The notes under the pieces were generated by a model. It saw nothing but the letters and a program-made list of their open reading frames with translations, had not been told where the DNA came from and ran no database searches. A stretch of DNA of 64,000 bases, from positions 86,738,033 through 86,802,032 of the forward strand of contig NC_044550.1 in NCBI RefSeq assembly GCF_007565055.1, given 5' to 3'. Of the stretch, positions 1 to 11,410 are shown piece after piece. The first letter of the stretch is position 1. Every line of letters begins with the position of its first letter. Position numbers and translations under genes: made by a program. The DNA comes from Rhinopithecus roxellana. Taxonomy: Eukaryota > Chordata > Mammalia > Primates > Cercopithecidae.

Positions 1-1204
1 GATTGGAAGAGTCAATATTGTTAAAATGTCCATACTTCCCAAAGCACTCTACAAATTCGATGCAATCCCTATCAAAATACCAATGACATTCTTCACAGAA
101 ATAAGAAAAAAATTCTAAAATTGATATGGAATCACAAAAGACTCCAAATAGCCAAAGTTATCCTTTGGGCATTTTGGGGGCAAAATATCTGGGGGCAAAT
201 TTTTTGGGCAAAATGAATAGACATTTCTCAAAAGTAGACATGCAAATGACAAACAGGCATATGAAGAGGTGTTCAACATCACTGATCATCAGAGAAATGC
301 AAATCAAAACTACAATGAGATCATCTCACCCCAACAAATATGGTTTATATTCAAAAGACAGGCAATAACAAATTCTGGTGAGGTTGCAGAAAAAAAACAA
401 GAACCCTCATACACTGTTGGCGGGAATGTAAAATTAGTATAACCACTAAGGAGAACAGTTTGGAGGTTCCTCAAAAAACTAAAAATTGAGCTATCACATG
501 ATCCAGCAATGCCACTTCTGGGTATATACTCAAAAGAAAGGAGATCAGTATATCAAAGAGATATCTGCATTCCCATGTTCGTTACAGCTCTGTTCACAAT
601 AGCCAAGATTTGGAAGCAACTTAAGTATCTATCAACAGTTGAATGGATAAAGAACATATGGTACTTATACACAATGGAGTACTATTCAGCCATTAAAAAA
701 TTGAGATCCTGTTATTTGCAACAACATGGATGCAATTGGAGATCATTATGTTAAATGAAATAAGCTAGGGACAGAAACACAAACATCACAGTTTTCACTT
801 ATTTGTGGTATCTAAAAATCAAAACAATTGAACCCATGGCCATAGAGAGTAGAAGAATGGTTACCAGAGGCTAAGAAGAGTAGTGGAGGACTGGAGGGAA
901 GGTGAGGATGATTAATGGGTACCAAGAGAAATAGAAAGAACAAATAAGACCTACCGTTTGATAGCACAACAGGGTGACTATAGTCAATAATAATTATACA
1001 TTTTCAGATAACTAAACAAGTATAATTGGATTGTTTGTAACACCAAGGATAAATGCTTGAGGGGATGGATACCCCATTCTCCATGATGTAATTATTATGC
1101 ACTGCATGCCTGTTTCAAAACATCTCATGTATCCTATTAATATATATATATACCTACTATGTACCCACAAAAAATTAAAAGAATAAAAAGATAAAACAAA
1201 AAAG
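1..1204 (+). mobile_element. L1 3' portion (ORF2 end + 3'UTR), L1PB/L1MA-like
   Basis: The sequence matches the RT-distal and C-terminal part of L1 ORF2, read on the plus strand in broken frames, followed by a 3'UTR and an A-rich tail near 1165-1204. It starts before the window. Around 160-207 about 550 bp of ORF2 is missing relative to the sister copy at 11990-12580, and a G/T-rich filler sits at the join. Reading frames are scattered by stops, so it is a dead copy. Subfamily is a guess from the 3'UTR. Confidence 0.85.
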
Positions 1205-1459
1205 AAGTATGGCTTATACAGTTTGGTAAGTTAAATTAGGCCAAACTTTAAAGGATTTAAGTGGCAGCCAATGTGTTTTGATGTGATTATGAAAAAGCCA
1301 TGTTTCCCAAAGTAGGCTTTCTGCAAAACTAGTCCCCTAGGGTGAGCCTTTTAAAAATGTTTCTGTGGTCATAGGTGAAAGAGAAAAAAAAAAAAAAAAA
1401 AACTTTACATCTGAGGAATGTAAGCCCCTTAAAATTATCAGGCCAACAGAAGCATTTAA

Positions 1460-1865
1460 AATGTGACAGCAGTCACATCTCACTTCACCTTCAGCTAAAT
1501 AATGACCTCTTGTAGTCACTGGCTATGTGGCCTCTTGACTGACACCAAGTAGCCATAGAAATTCCACAGGCTAGACACCATAACTCATAACCTATAGTTC
1601 AATGATGTATAGCCAATCACTATCAATGTTGTTTCTGTAAATTGATGAGAATTCCTGTCAAACATTCTGTAAATTGATGAGAATTCCTGTCAAAGTGTAT
1701 CGGCCCACTTTTTGCTCCCTTTGCCCTTAAAAACCTGCTTGTAACAAAAGCCAATGGAACATTCTCCAAGGCAACATAAAAGTATGTCCTGAGAAGCTTT
1801 CCTAACTTTGGCTCAAGTAAACTCTAAATTATATTTTGTACCTCACCTTCTTCCTTTTAGGATGA
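1460..1865 (+). mobile_element. LTR-like segment (family uncertain)
   Basis: This block looks like an old retroviral-type LTR. It has CCAAT-like motifs, a segment ending in CCCTTAAAAACCTGCTTGT resembling an LTR promoter core, and a T-rich, AATAAA-poor 3' part near 1820-1865. No clear TG...CA ends or target duplication were found. It contains a 32-bp tandem duplication at 1633-1694. Confidence 0.3.
1633..1694. repeat. Two-copy tandem duplication, period 32 bp
   Basis: The unit beginning TTCTGTAAATTGATGAG occurs at 1633-1664 and again at 1665-1694 with no internal mismatch, which implies a recent local duplication. Confidence 0.85.
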
Positions 1866-2139
1866 CAAATGTATTTGAGAAATGCTTCATGTTAATTCCC
1901 CTTCTCTAAAATATATAACATTTTAAGGTTATATAGTAAAGAGATTTTTTAAATTTTTTCTGTAGTCAGATATTTCCTAAAAGTTCTTTATTGTGGAGCA
2001 TGTTTCTGGTAATTCTTAACACCCCTAGAATCTTGTGTTCTACAGAAGACATTTGGGAAAATGCTGCTCTACATATAACAACAATGAAAATACTTTCTAA
2101 TGTTCTATGTTTGGAAGTCAGGAACAATCCTAAAATTTA

Positions 2140-2330
2140 ATATATATTATCTCATTTCATCATTACATCAACTTCATAAGTTAGACTCTATGATTAGCCC
2201 AATTTTATAAGGTAACTGATCCTCAGACAGATGCAGTAACTTGCCCATGATCCATGTGCTAGTAAACTATGGAACTGAGGTTTGTACCCAAGCATTCTAG
2301 TTCCAGAGCCTGTATGTACTCTTGAATACT
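2140..2330 (-). mobile_element. MIR SINE fragment
   Basis: In reverse orientation it follows the MIR core. Recognisable parts are TATTATCTCATTTCATC, the 'remain-to-be-zero-balance' A/G-rich block, AACTTGCCCATGATCCATGTG and a final GTTCCAGAGCCTGTATG. Divergence is high, as usual for MIR. Confidence 0.7.
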
Positions 2331-2559
2331 TGGTATGGAAAGTCATTAAAGCTTTCTGAGACATAGATTGCGTTTAAGAAAAAAATTCTTCAATAATCTT
2401 GATTTTGTCCATTTCCCTTCCTATATTGTGTTATGTACCATCATTAGGACAATTCCCATGCAATATATTATATAATGGGCAATTTAATATTTCCACTATA
2501 TGCATATTACAACGTTTGTCATTGTCCTACCATTCTTAAGTATTCTGCTCCTTTTTTAT

Positions 2560-3433
2560 TAATTATTTTTTCTCTTTGAGAGAAGGTTGGAAGTTTCTAT
2601 TGACATTTATTCAACCTCACTGAGCCTTTCCTTGACCATCTTCAGCCTACTAATAAGCACGTCAAAGGCATTCTTCATTTCTCACATTTCCATTGATTCC
2701 CAATCTGATAATTCAATAACTTCTGGTACAATTGAGTCTGATTCTGATGTTTGTCTTGTCTCTTTAGAGTGTGCCTTCCAGAATGTCCCATTATTTTTAA
2801 GCTGGACAGTTTCATGAAAAGCAACGGGGGTAAATACACCTTTAGTGTGGAGTTTTATGTTTATCTGGCTAGAAGTTTATCTGTGTCTACATTTGCTTTT
2901 CTTATAGGTGTCAACATTTTTGCTAGTGTTTTTGTTTTTTCTCCTCAGTGGTCTCTGGGTTTCCCTAAAGACTATTTCTTAAATAGGGTCTGAGATGTGC
3001 AGTTCTTTGAGCTCTAATTTTCTGTTACTGTATAAGAGCCCTGTTGATGTGGTGGTAAGATGAGAGAGGAAATGTTCTATAAAATTTTGCGGGTCTCAGT
3101 CTTTTAATAAGCCTGTGCCCTTTGGTTGTGATCTTCAAAAGTGCTTCTTAGCTTCTCCCTCCTCCCCTTAGGTGATACAAGATGGCTAGAGGGGGCTAGC
3201 ACTAGATATTTTCCTTCCCCACGTGGAAGGCTACAGGGGGCTGGAGTTGGGTATTTCCCTTTCCTCAAGTAGCTTAGGCTGTACTAAAACCCAAGAAGAA
3301 AGAAGATTAGGCTCTAGTAAGATAGTTTTCTTTGAGAGCAGGTCATTATTAAGGAGAAGAGAGCACTGTGGGCTTATTTAAAAACAGTTACTTTCTCCAT
3401 CACCCTGGCAGAAGCACTAGAGGGGTTTTCTTT
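2560..3433 (-). mobile_element. Ancient L1M 5' region, distal half (host of the next L1)
   Basis: In antisense it resembles the 5'UTR/ORF1 start of old L1M elements, including CCCAATCTGATAATTC and the AGTCTTTTAATAAG block. The matching remainder lies at 9058-9440, so the element was split by the L1 at 3434-9057. No reading frame survives. Confidence 0.55.
3421..3433. repeat. Left target-site duplication of L1 at 3434-9057
   Basis: AGGGGTTTTCTTT here pairs with AGGATTTTTCTTT at 9058-9070 (11 of 13 identical). The right copy is followed by AA, matching the L1 endonuclease preference TTTT/AA for an element inserted on the minus strand. Confidence 0.6.
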
Positions 3434-3657
3434 TTTTTTTTTTTATCATTTTTTTTATTATTATACTTTAAGTTCTAGGGTACATGTGCACAATATGCAG
3501 GTTTGTTACATATGTATATATGTGCCATGTTGGTGTACTGCACCCATTAACTCGTCATTTACATTAGGTATATCTCCTAATGCTATCCCTTCCCCAACTC
3601 CCACAATAGGACCTGGTGTGTGATGATCCCCTTCCTGTGTCCAAGTGATCTCATTGT
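3434..3657 (-). other. 3'UTR and poly(A) tail of the older L1
   Basis: The L1 3' end motif (antisense ACTTTAAGTTCTAGGGTAC at about 3466-3484) is followed outward by an interrupted T-run. The G-rich polypurine tract seen in the younger copy is eroded here (CCCTTCCCCAACTCCCAC). Confidence 0.85.
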
Positions 3658-6600
3658 TCAATTCCCACCTATGAGTGAGAACAAGTGGCATTTGGTTTTC
3701 TGTTCTTGCAATAGTTTGCTGAGAATGATGGTTTCCAGCTGCATCTGTGTCCCCACAAAGGACGTGGACTCATCCTTTATTATGGCTGCATAGTATTCCA
3801 TGGTGTATGTGTGCCACATTTTCTTAATCCAGTCTGTCACTGATGGACATTTGGGTTAATTCCAACTCTTTGCTATTGTGAATAGTGCCGCAATAAACAT
3901 ACGGGTGCATGTGTCTTTATAGCAGCATGACTTATAATCCTTTGCGTATATCCACAGTAATGGGACAGCTGGGTCAAATGGTATTTCTAGTTCTAGATCC
4001 TTCAGGAATCACCATACTGTTTTCCATAATGGTTGAACTAGTTTACAGTCCCACCAACAGTGTAAAAGTGTTCCTATTTCTCCACATCCTCTCCACCACC
4101 TGTTGTTTCCTGATTTTTTTAATGATTGCCATTCTAACTGGGGTGAGATGGTATCTCATTCTGGTTTTGATTTGCATTTCTCTGATGGCGAGTGATGACG
4201 AGCATTTTTCCATGTGTCTGTTGGCTGTATGAATGTCTTCTTTAGAGAAGTGTGTGTTCATATCCTTTGCCCACTTTTGATGGGGTTGTTTGTTTTCTTC
4301 TTGTAAATTTGATTGAGTTCGTTATAGGTTCTGGATATTAGCCCGTTGTCAGATGAGTAGATTGCAAAAACTTTCTCCCATTCTGTAGGTTGCCTGTTCA
4401 CTCTGATGGCAGTTTCTTTTGCTGTGCAGAAGCTCTTTAGTTTAATTAGATTCCATTTGTCAATTTTGGCTTTTGTTGCCATTACTTTGGTGTTTTAGAC
4501 ATGAAGTCCTTGCCCATGCCTATGTCCTGAATGGTATTCCCTAGGTTTTCTTCTAGGGTTTTTATGGTACTAGGTCTAACATTTAAGTCTCTAATCAATC
4601 TTGAATTAATTTTTGTATGAGTAGTAAGGAAAGGATCCAGTTTCAGCTTTCTACTTATGATTAGCCAATTTTCCCAGCACCATTTATTAAATAGGGAATC
4701 CTTTCCCCATTTCTTGTTTCTCTCAGGTTTGTCAAAGATCAGATGGCTGTAGATGTGTGGTATTATTTCTGAGGACTCTGTTCTGTTCCATTGGTCTATA
4801 TCTCTGTTTTGGTACCAGTATCATGCTGTTTTGGTTACTGTAGCCTCATAGTATAGCTTGAAGTCAGGGAGCGTGATGCCTCCAGCTTTGTTCTTTTGAC
4901 TTAGGATTGTCTTGGCAATGTGGGGTCTTTCTTGGTTCCATATGAACTTTAAAGCAGTTTTTTCCAATTCTGTGAAGAAACTCATTGGTAGTTTAATGGG
5001 GATGGCATTGAATCTGTAAATTACCTTGGGCAGTATGGCCATTTTCACTATATTGATTCTTCCTATCCATGAGCATGGTATGTTCTTCCATTTGTTTGTG
5101 TCCTCTTTGATTTCACTGAGCAGTGGTTTGTAGTTCTCCTTGAAGAGGTCCTTTACATCCCTTGTAAGTTGGATTCCTAGGTATTTTATTCTCTTTGAAG
5201 CAATTGTGAATGGCAGTTCATTCATGATTTGACTCTCTGTTTGTCTGTTACTGGTGTATAAGAATGCTTGTGATTTTTGCACATTAATTTTGTATCCTGA
5301 GACTTTGCTGAAGTTGCTTATCAGCTTAAGGAGATTTTGAGCTGAGATGATGGGGTTTTCTAAATATACAATCATGTCATCTGCAAACAGGGACAATTTG
5401 ACTTCTTCTTTTCCTAACGGAATACCCTTTATTTCTTTCTCTTGCCTGATTGTCCTAGCCAGAACTTCCAACACTATGTTGAATAGGAGTGGGAAGAGAG
5501 GGCATCCCCGTCTTGTGCCAGTTTTCAAAGGGAATTTTTCCAGTTTTTGCCCATTCAGTATGATATTGGCTGTGGGTTTGTCATAAATAGCTCTTATGAT
5601 CTTGAGATACATTCCATCAATACCGAATTTATTGAAAGTTTTTAGCATGAAGGGCTGTTGAATTTTGTCAAAGGCCTTTTCTGCATCTATTGAGATAATC
5701 ATGTGGTTTTTGTCTTTGGTTCAGTTTATATGCTGGATTACCTTTATTGATTTGCATATATTGAACCAGCCTTGCATCCCAGGGATGAAGCCCACTTGAT
5801 CAAGGTGGATAAGCTTTTTGATGTGCTGCTGGATTCGGTTTGCCAGTATTTTATTGAGGATTTTTGCATCAATGTTCATCAGGGATATTGGTCTAAAATT
5901 CTCTTTTTTTGTTATATCTCTGTCAGGCTTTGGTATCAGGATGATGTTGGCCTCGTAAAATGAGGTAGGGAGCATCCCTCTTTTTCTATTGATTGGAAAA
6001 GTTTCAGAAGGAATGGTACCAACTCCTCCTTGTACCTCAGGTAGAATTCGGCTGTGAATCCATCTGCTCTAAATGTGTCCCAGAGATTCTGGTATGTTGT
6101 GTCTTTGTTCTCACTGATTTCAAAGAACATCTTTATTCTGCCTTCATTTCGTTATGTACCCAGTAGTCATTCAAGAGCAGGTTGTTCAGTTTCCATGCGG
6201 TTGAGCAGTTTTTATTGAGTTTCTTAGTCCTGAGTTCTAGTTTGATTGCACTGTGGTCTGAGAGACAGTTTGTTATAATTTCTTTTCTTTTATATTTGCT
6301 GAGGAGTGCTTTACTTCCAACTATATGGTCAATTTTGGAATAAGTGCAATGTGGTGCTGAGAAGAATGTATATTCTGTTGATTTGGGGTGGAGAGTTCTG
6401 TAGATGTCTATTAGGTCCGCTTGGTGCAGAGATGAGTTCAATTCCTGGATATCCTTGTTAATTTTCTGTCTCGTTGATCTGTCTGATGTTGACTGTGGGG
6501 TGTTAAAGTCTCCCATTATTATTGTATGGGAGTCTAAGTCTCTTTGTAAGTCCCTAAGGACTTGCTTTATGAATCTGGGTGCTCCTGTATTGGGTGCATA

Positions 6601-6942
6601 TATATTTAGGATAGTTAGCTCTTCCTGTTGAATTGATCCCTTTACCATTATGTAATGGTCTTCCCTGTCTCTTTTGATCTTTGATGGTTTAAAATCTGTT
6701 TTATCAGAGACTAGGATTGCAACCCCTGCTTTTTTTTGTTTTCCATTTGCTAGGTAGATCTTCCTCCATCCCTTTATTTTGAGCCTATGTGTGTCTCTGC
6801 ATGTGAGATGGGTCTCCTGAATACAGCAAACTGATGGGTCTTGACTCTTTGTCCAATTTGCCAGTCTGTGTCTTTTAATTGGACCACTTAGTCCATTTAC
6901 ATTTAAGGTTAATATTGTTATGTGTGAACTTGATCCTGTCAT
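3658..6942 (-). pseudogene. L1 ORF2 pseudogene (endonuclease-reverse transcriptase)
   Basis: The start codon is at 6942. The EN part reads as one frame to 6133 (269 codons) and retains N14, E43, the GDFNTP motif, KIDH and SDH. A 1-base deletion relative to the intact copy near 6131 gives a stop after codon 269. A precise in-frame deletion at 6064-6066 then removes the EN-RT linker, and further shifts occur near 5975 and 5720. RT reads openly at 4821-5702 and keeps the FADD catalytic motif. More breaks follow, and the last piece ends at 3658 with the usual SLIGGN-like C terminus. No functional product is expected. Confidence 0.92.
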
Positions 6943-7005
6943 TATGATATTAGCTGGTTATTTTGTTTGCTAGTTGATGCAGTTTCTTCCTAGCATCGAT
7001 GGACT

Positions 7006-8022
7006 TTACATTTTGACATGTTTTTGCAATGGCTGGTACCTGTTGTTCCTTTCCATGTTTAGTGCTTCCTTCAGGAACTCTTGTAGGGCAGGCCTGGTGG
7101 TGACAAAATCTCTCAGCATTTGCTTGTCTGTAAGGGATTTTATTTCTCCTTCACTTATGAAACTTAGTTTGGCTGGATATGAAATTCTGGGTTGAAAACT
7201 CTTTTCTTTAAGAATGTTGAATATTGGCCCCCACTCTTTTCTGGCTTGGAGAGTTTCTGCTGAGAGATCTGCTGTTAGTCTGATGGGCTTCCCTTTGTGT
7301 GTAACCCGACCTTTCTCTCTGGCTGCCCTTAACAGTTTTTCCTTCATTTCAACTTTGTTGAATCTGACAATTATGTGTCTTGGAGTTGCTCTCCTCGAGG
7401 AGTATCTTTGTGGCGTTCTCTGTATTTCCTGAATTTGAATGTTGGCCTGCCTTACTAGGTTGGGGAAGTTCTCCTGGATGATATCCTGCAGAGTGTTTAC
7501 CAACTTGGTTCCATTTTCTCCGTCACTTTCAGGAACACCAATCAGACGTAGATTTGGTCTTTTCACATAATCCCATATTTCTTGGAGGCTTTGTTCATTT
7601 GTTTTTACTCTTTTTTCTCTACACTTCTCTTCTCGCTTCATTTCATTCATTTGATCTTCAATCACTGATACTCTTTCTTCCAGTTGATCGAGTCAGTTAC
7701 TGAAGCTTGTGCATTTGTCACATAGTTCTCATGTTATGGTTTTCATTTCTATCCATTCTTTTAAGGTCTTCTCTACATTGATTATTCTACTTATCCATTC
7801 ATCCATTCTTTTTTCAAGGTTTTCAGTTTCTTTGCACTGGTTACATAGTTCCTCCTTTAGCTCTGAGAAGTGTGATCGACTGAAGTCTTCTTCTCTCAAC
7901 TCATCAAAGTCATTCTCCGTCCAGCTTTGTTCAGTTGGTGGCGATGAGCTGTGTTCCTTTGGAGGGGGAGATGCACTCTGATTTTTTGAATTTCCAGTTT
8001 TTCTGCACTGCTTTTTCCCCAT
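7006..8022 (-). pseudogene. L1 ORF1 pseudogene (RNA-binding nucleoprotein)
   Basis: The start ATG is at 8020-8022 (MGKKQ...). The frame is interrupted by TGA at 7729-7731 and TGA at 7693-7695, then open to the natural end at 7006. Both stops replace CGA found in the younger copy, as expected from decay of methylated CpG. The coiled-coil part precedes the stops. The RRM (RPNLRLIGVPES) and C-terminal domains follow them. The frame upstream of the ATG is also open, for 100 codons to 8322, within the 5'UTR. Confidence 0.92.
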
Positions 8023-9057
8023 CTTTGTCATTTTATCTGCCTTTGCTCTTTGATGATGGTGATGTACTGATGGGGTTTTGGTGTGGGGTTCTTTCTGTTT
8101 GTTAGTTTTCCTTCTAACAGTCAGGACCCTCATCTGTAGGTCTATTGGAGTTTGCTTGAGGTCCCCTCCAGACCCTGTTTGCCTGGGTATCAGCAGTGTA
8201 GGCTGCAGAAGATAGAACATTGCTGAACAGCAAGTGTTGCTGTCTGATTCTTGCTCTGGAAGCTTCACCTCAGGGGTATACCCCGCCACGTGAGGTGTGA
8301 GGTGTGAGGTGTCGGTCTGCACCTAGTGGGGGATGTCTCCCAGTTAGGCTACTCAGGGTTCAGGGACATACTTGAGCAGGCAGTCTGTCCATTCTCAGAT
8401 CTCAATCTCCGTGCTGGGAGATCCACTGCTCTCTTCAAAGCTGTCAGACAGGGGCATTTACCTCTGCTGAGGTTACTGCTGCTTTTTGTTTAGCTATGCC
8501 CTGTCCCCAGAGGAGGAGTCTACAGAGGCAGGCCAGCCTCCTTGAGCCGTGGTGGGCTCCACCCAATTCGAACTTCCTGAGGTTTTGTTTACCTACTTAA
8601 GCCCCAGCAATGGCAGGCGCCCCTCCCCCAGCCTCACTGCCACCTTGCAGTTAGATCTCAGACTGCTGTGCTAGCAATGAGGGAGGCTCTGTGGGTGTGG
8701 GACCCTCTGGGCCAGGTGTGGGATATAATCTCCTGGTGTGCCCTTTGATAAGACCCTTGGTAAAGCACAGTATTAGGGTGGGAGTTACCGGATTTTCCAG
8801 GTGTTGTGTGTCTCAATTTCCTTTGGCTAGGAAAAGGAATTCCCTTCCCCTTTGCACTTCCCAGGTGAGGCGATGCCTCGCCCTGCTTCAGCTCTCACTG
8901 GTCGGGCTGCACCCGTGGACCAGAGCCAACTGTCCAACACGCACCAGTGAGATGAACCTGGTACCTCAGTTGAAAATGCAGAAATCACCCGTCTTCTGTG
9001 TTGCTCATGCTGGGAGCTGGAGGCTGGAGCTGTTCCAATTCAGCCATCTTGGGAACC
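8023..9057 (-). promoter_or_regulatory. L1 5'UTR with internal promoter and YY1-type site (older copy)
   Basis: The region between ORF1 and the 5' end is relatively GC-rich, as L1 5'UTRs are. The terminal motif GCCATCTT (9043-9050, antisense AAGATGGC) matches the YY1 site that positions L1 transcription starts. Many CpGs have decayed. Activity is unlikely to be preserved. Confidence 0.75.
8610..8654 (+). pseudogene. Antisense ORF0, truncated after 14 codons (older L1)
   Basis: Primate L1 5'UTRs carry an antisense frame, ORF0. Its start ATGGCAGGCGCCCCTCC is at 8610, with a TAG at 8652-8654. The same frame reopens after the stop and stays open to 9092, past the L1 end into flanking DNA. The early stop makes full ORF0 expression unlikely. 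Confidence 0.6.
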
Positions 9058-9440
9058 AGGATTTTTCTTTAATCTTCACCATGACAACCTAGTAGAGCTC
9101 TTGGACACAAAATTTATAAAGTATGGGGGCCTTCCTTAAGCTAGAACCCTAGGAATTTTTATTTCTCAAGGAAGTCCACACTCAGTCTTCAGTAGTCAAT
9201 TACCCTTTAAGTGTCCCTTCCAGGTACTAGCAGCAGTTTCCACTGCCAGTGAGCTGTGATTCTCTGCATCTGCCTGTCTCTCCAGTTTACAGAGTGACAG
9301 ACTGCCTGTGACCTCAATTGTCTAAAGAATCTAAGAAGAGTTGTTGACTTTCAGTTTGTTCCGCTTTTTTCTTGTTATGAAGACAGAAGTGATGACTTCC
9401 AAGCTGATATGTCAGACCAGGAACTGGAAGTTTTGTCTAT
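9058..9440 (-). mobile_element. Ancient L1M 5' region, proximal part
   Basis: This is the continuation of the L1M at 2560-3433. It matches the 5'-terminal part of L1M 5'UTRs in antisense, including CTGTCTCTCCAGTTTACAGAG and GAGTTGTTGACTTTCAG followed by TGATGACTTCCAAGC. The right target duplication of the younger L1 is at 9058-9070. Confidence 0.6.
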
Positions 9441-11179
9441 TTAATTTTTGCCCTGTATGTTTATGCCTTTTTTAGAAAAGAAGTATTGTTATTAACAGTT
9501 GCATTAAAATAAACCATGATGGGCTTGATAGACCTCCACTTTTTAATTCTAACTTCTATCATGGTCTTTTCTAGTAACATGTAAGAGAAACAGTTGTACA
9601 GTGGGCAGATTTCTCACTTTAATACATGATGAAATTTGAAAGATATTTATTGTATTTCCTTCTTTTCCACAGACCCTTTCTGGATACAGTATAAGTAGCA
9701 CATCCCTTTCAAGAATAGCATCTATGGCATTTACTAGTAAAATGAACTGCACTAAGTAGGATGCAAGCTGCTGGGAACATATAACTGCCTCTAACCTTGA
9801 ATCATGATGGGAGAAATATTCACATTGCTGCCCCATTGGCCACTTAAAGGAAAAGCCAGTTGTGAAGTGTTCTGTGCTGAGGTTTGTACTGTTCATAAAG
9901 CGGTCAAGTCACCCGTCATGAGCATAAGAAATATGAGAAATTATAGGCTAGAGTTGCATGAATATGTATAAGAAATTTAAATCTGCTCTTGAGCATATAG
10001 AGAATAGTATGAGTACTCTTGCTATGTAGTTTTTAAATTTTATTCTATACTGTATGTCTACAGTGATTCATTCATTTTATTTCTTGGAAATCCTTTTCTG
10101 TTTGTTTTTAAATAAATCCTTTACTGAGAAATTAGCTCAAAAAAAGTACATGTTAAACAAAAAGTGAGCAATGAATTTTCTTTTCTCTAGAGAGTTGATA
10201 ATAAATGTGTGACTGACACAAACTGTTTTTCAGCATTTTCCATCCTTTGGGATGGCCATTTCTAGCCACATGAAACCAAGAGGAACAAACATACTGAAGA
10301 AATATTAGCATCTGTTTTTAAATTATTGTAAAATTTAACATGTAGCTGCAGAAGGTATTTTTATGTGTCACTCTGTGAAACATTACCTTTCATTTAGATC
10401 AAATAAGGCTTTTAAAACAATTTTGTACATTTTTAATTCTACATTTTCTCATTACACAAATAAAAAGTGAAGTAATAGCTGTTGAAATGTTGGCTCCATT
10501 CGCATAAAAAGAATTTGCAAATGGTTAAATATTTTCAATTTCATATCAATGTCATCAGTTTCTTTGAAGGAAAAAAAATTCCAATAGTGTTTGATTTTTA
10601 TTTTTCATCTAATTCATGGATTGAAATTAAAGCTTCTGGATCTTTAGTCTGTCAAAATTAAACATCAGATGCTATTGTGAATATGCATGTAACATCAGCT
10701 TAAAATTCAATGTTGAAGATTAAATTATTTGTTTTGTGAGGTTAATATAAATTTAGGTACAGCACAGTGACAAGTTAGAATGGCTTTGCTAAATTAATAA
10801 AGCTTGGAGAAATATAATTGGAGTTGGCGTTGGTACACACATAATATATATATTCACATCCAAAATGAGCTATGATATTCTGCCAAATGAAATAGAAACT
10901 TTGTCAAACTATGCAAAGAAGTACATATAGAAATATTAAAGATATTAATTTAAAAAAAATTTTGTAAAAAGCTGTTAAATTTTTTATGTATATGCTTTAG
11001 CATGGCATTATGTGTTTTCTTTCTTTGCAGCTCAATTAGATTATTTTTCCAGGACAATATTATTTATTTAATTTAGTTATTTTTTAAGGAGGTATATCAG
11101 TTACCTCAAAGATTTATTTTATGTGTTGAGAATATTACAATTATTCTATTTTGGCTCATTTGAAATGTACAATAACTTG
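9441..11179. other. AT-rich single-copy-looking DNA, nothing recognised
   Basis: I see no repeat family, splice-flanked frame or RNA gene here. The longest frame (9549-9896, minus, 115 codons) has no recognisable domain and shows no splice context, so I do not call it. Confidence 0.5.
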
Positions 11180-11410
11180 TTGCTAACTCTAATTTCTCTA
11201 CTGTATTATGAAATACCAGAACTTATTTCTCCTATGTAACTGTATTTTTGTACCCATTAGCCAACTTTCCTTCATCCTCCTTCCCTTCTTCTCTTTCCAG
11301 TTTTTGGTAACCAGCATTCTGCTGTCTACCTCCATGGGATACATTTGTTTTAGCCCCTACATATGAGTAGGAATGGGTGATATTTGTCTTTCTGTACCTA
11401 GAAACTGAGA
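11180..11410 (-). mobile_element. L1 3'UTR fragment (L1PB/L1MA-like)
   Basis: In antisense it matches the 3'UTR of older L1s. TTTTTGTACCCATTAGCCAA, GGTAACCAGCATTCTGCT and CTACATATGAGTAGGAATG are the usual landmarks, in the right order. Only the 3'UTR is present. Confidence 0.65.

Larger units (their letters stand above)
1293..2075. mobile_element. Degenerate hAT-type element with terminal inverted repeats, holding an insert
   Basis: The left end (1299-1343, containing TTTCCCAAAGTAGGC and CCCCTAGGGTGAG) and the right end (2027-2075, containing CACCCCTAGAAT and TTTGGGAAAATGCTG) are imperfect inverted repeats of the kind seen in old nonautonomous hAT elements. The interior holds a poly(A) run (1386-1402) and an LTR-like block, so the element seems to have been invaded. 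Family not determined. Confidence 0.4.
3434..9057 (-). mobile_element. Nearly full-length L1PA-lineage LINE-1, internally deleted
   Basis: The element runs from the poly(A) tail (T-run from 3434) through the 3'UTR, ORF2, inter-ORF spacer, ORF1 and 5'UTR to the 5' end near 9057, which carries the CAAGATGGC start motif in antisense. It is 5.6 kb long. The missing 540 bp lie in ORF2 at about 6066, where the intact copy at 28127-34297 has extra sequence. Both ORFs are broken by frameshifts and stops. It sits inside an older L1M and has an imperfect 13-bp target duplication, so it is older than the L1 at 28 kb. Confidence 0.93.

Noticed and set aside
7729..8322. Minus frame of 197 codons as a longer ORF1
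   Set aside because: The true ORF1 ATG is at 8022. The upstream 100 codons are 5'UTR that happens to be open in the same frame.
8691..9092. Plus frame of 133 codons at the 5' end of the older L1
   Set aside because: It is antisense to the L1 5'UTR in the ORF0 frame, downstream of the stop at 8652. It begins at GTG and reads past the L1 into flank, so it is not a separate gene.
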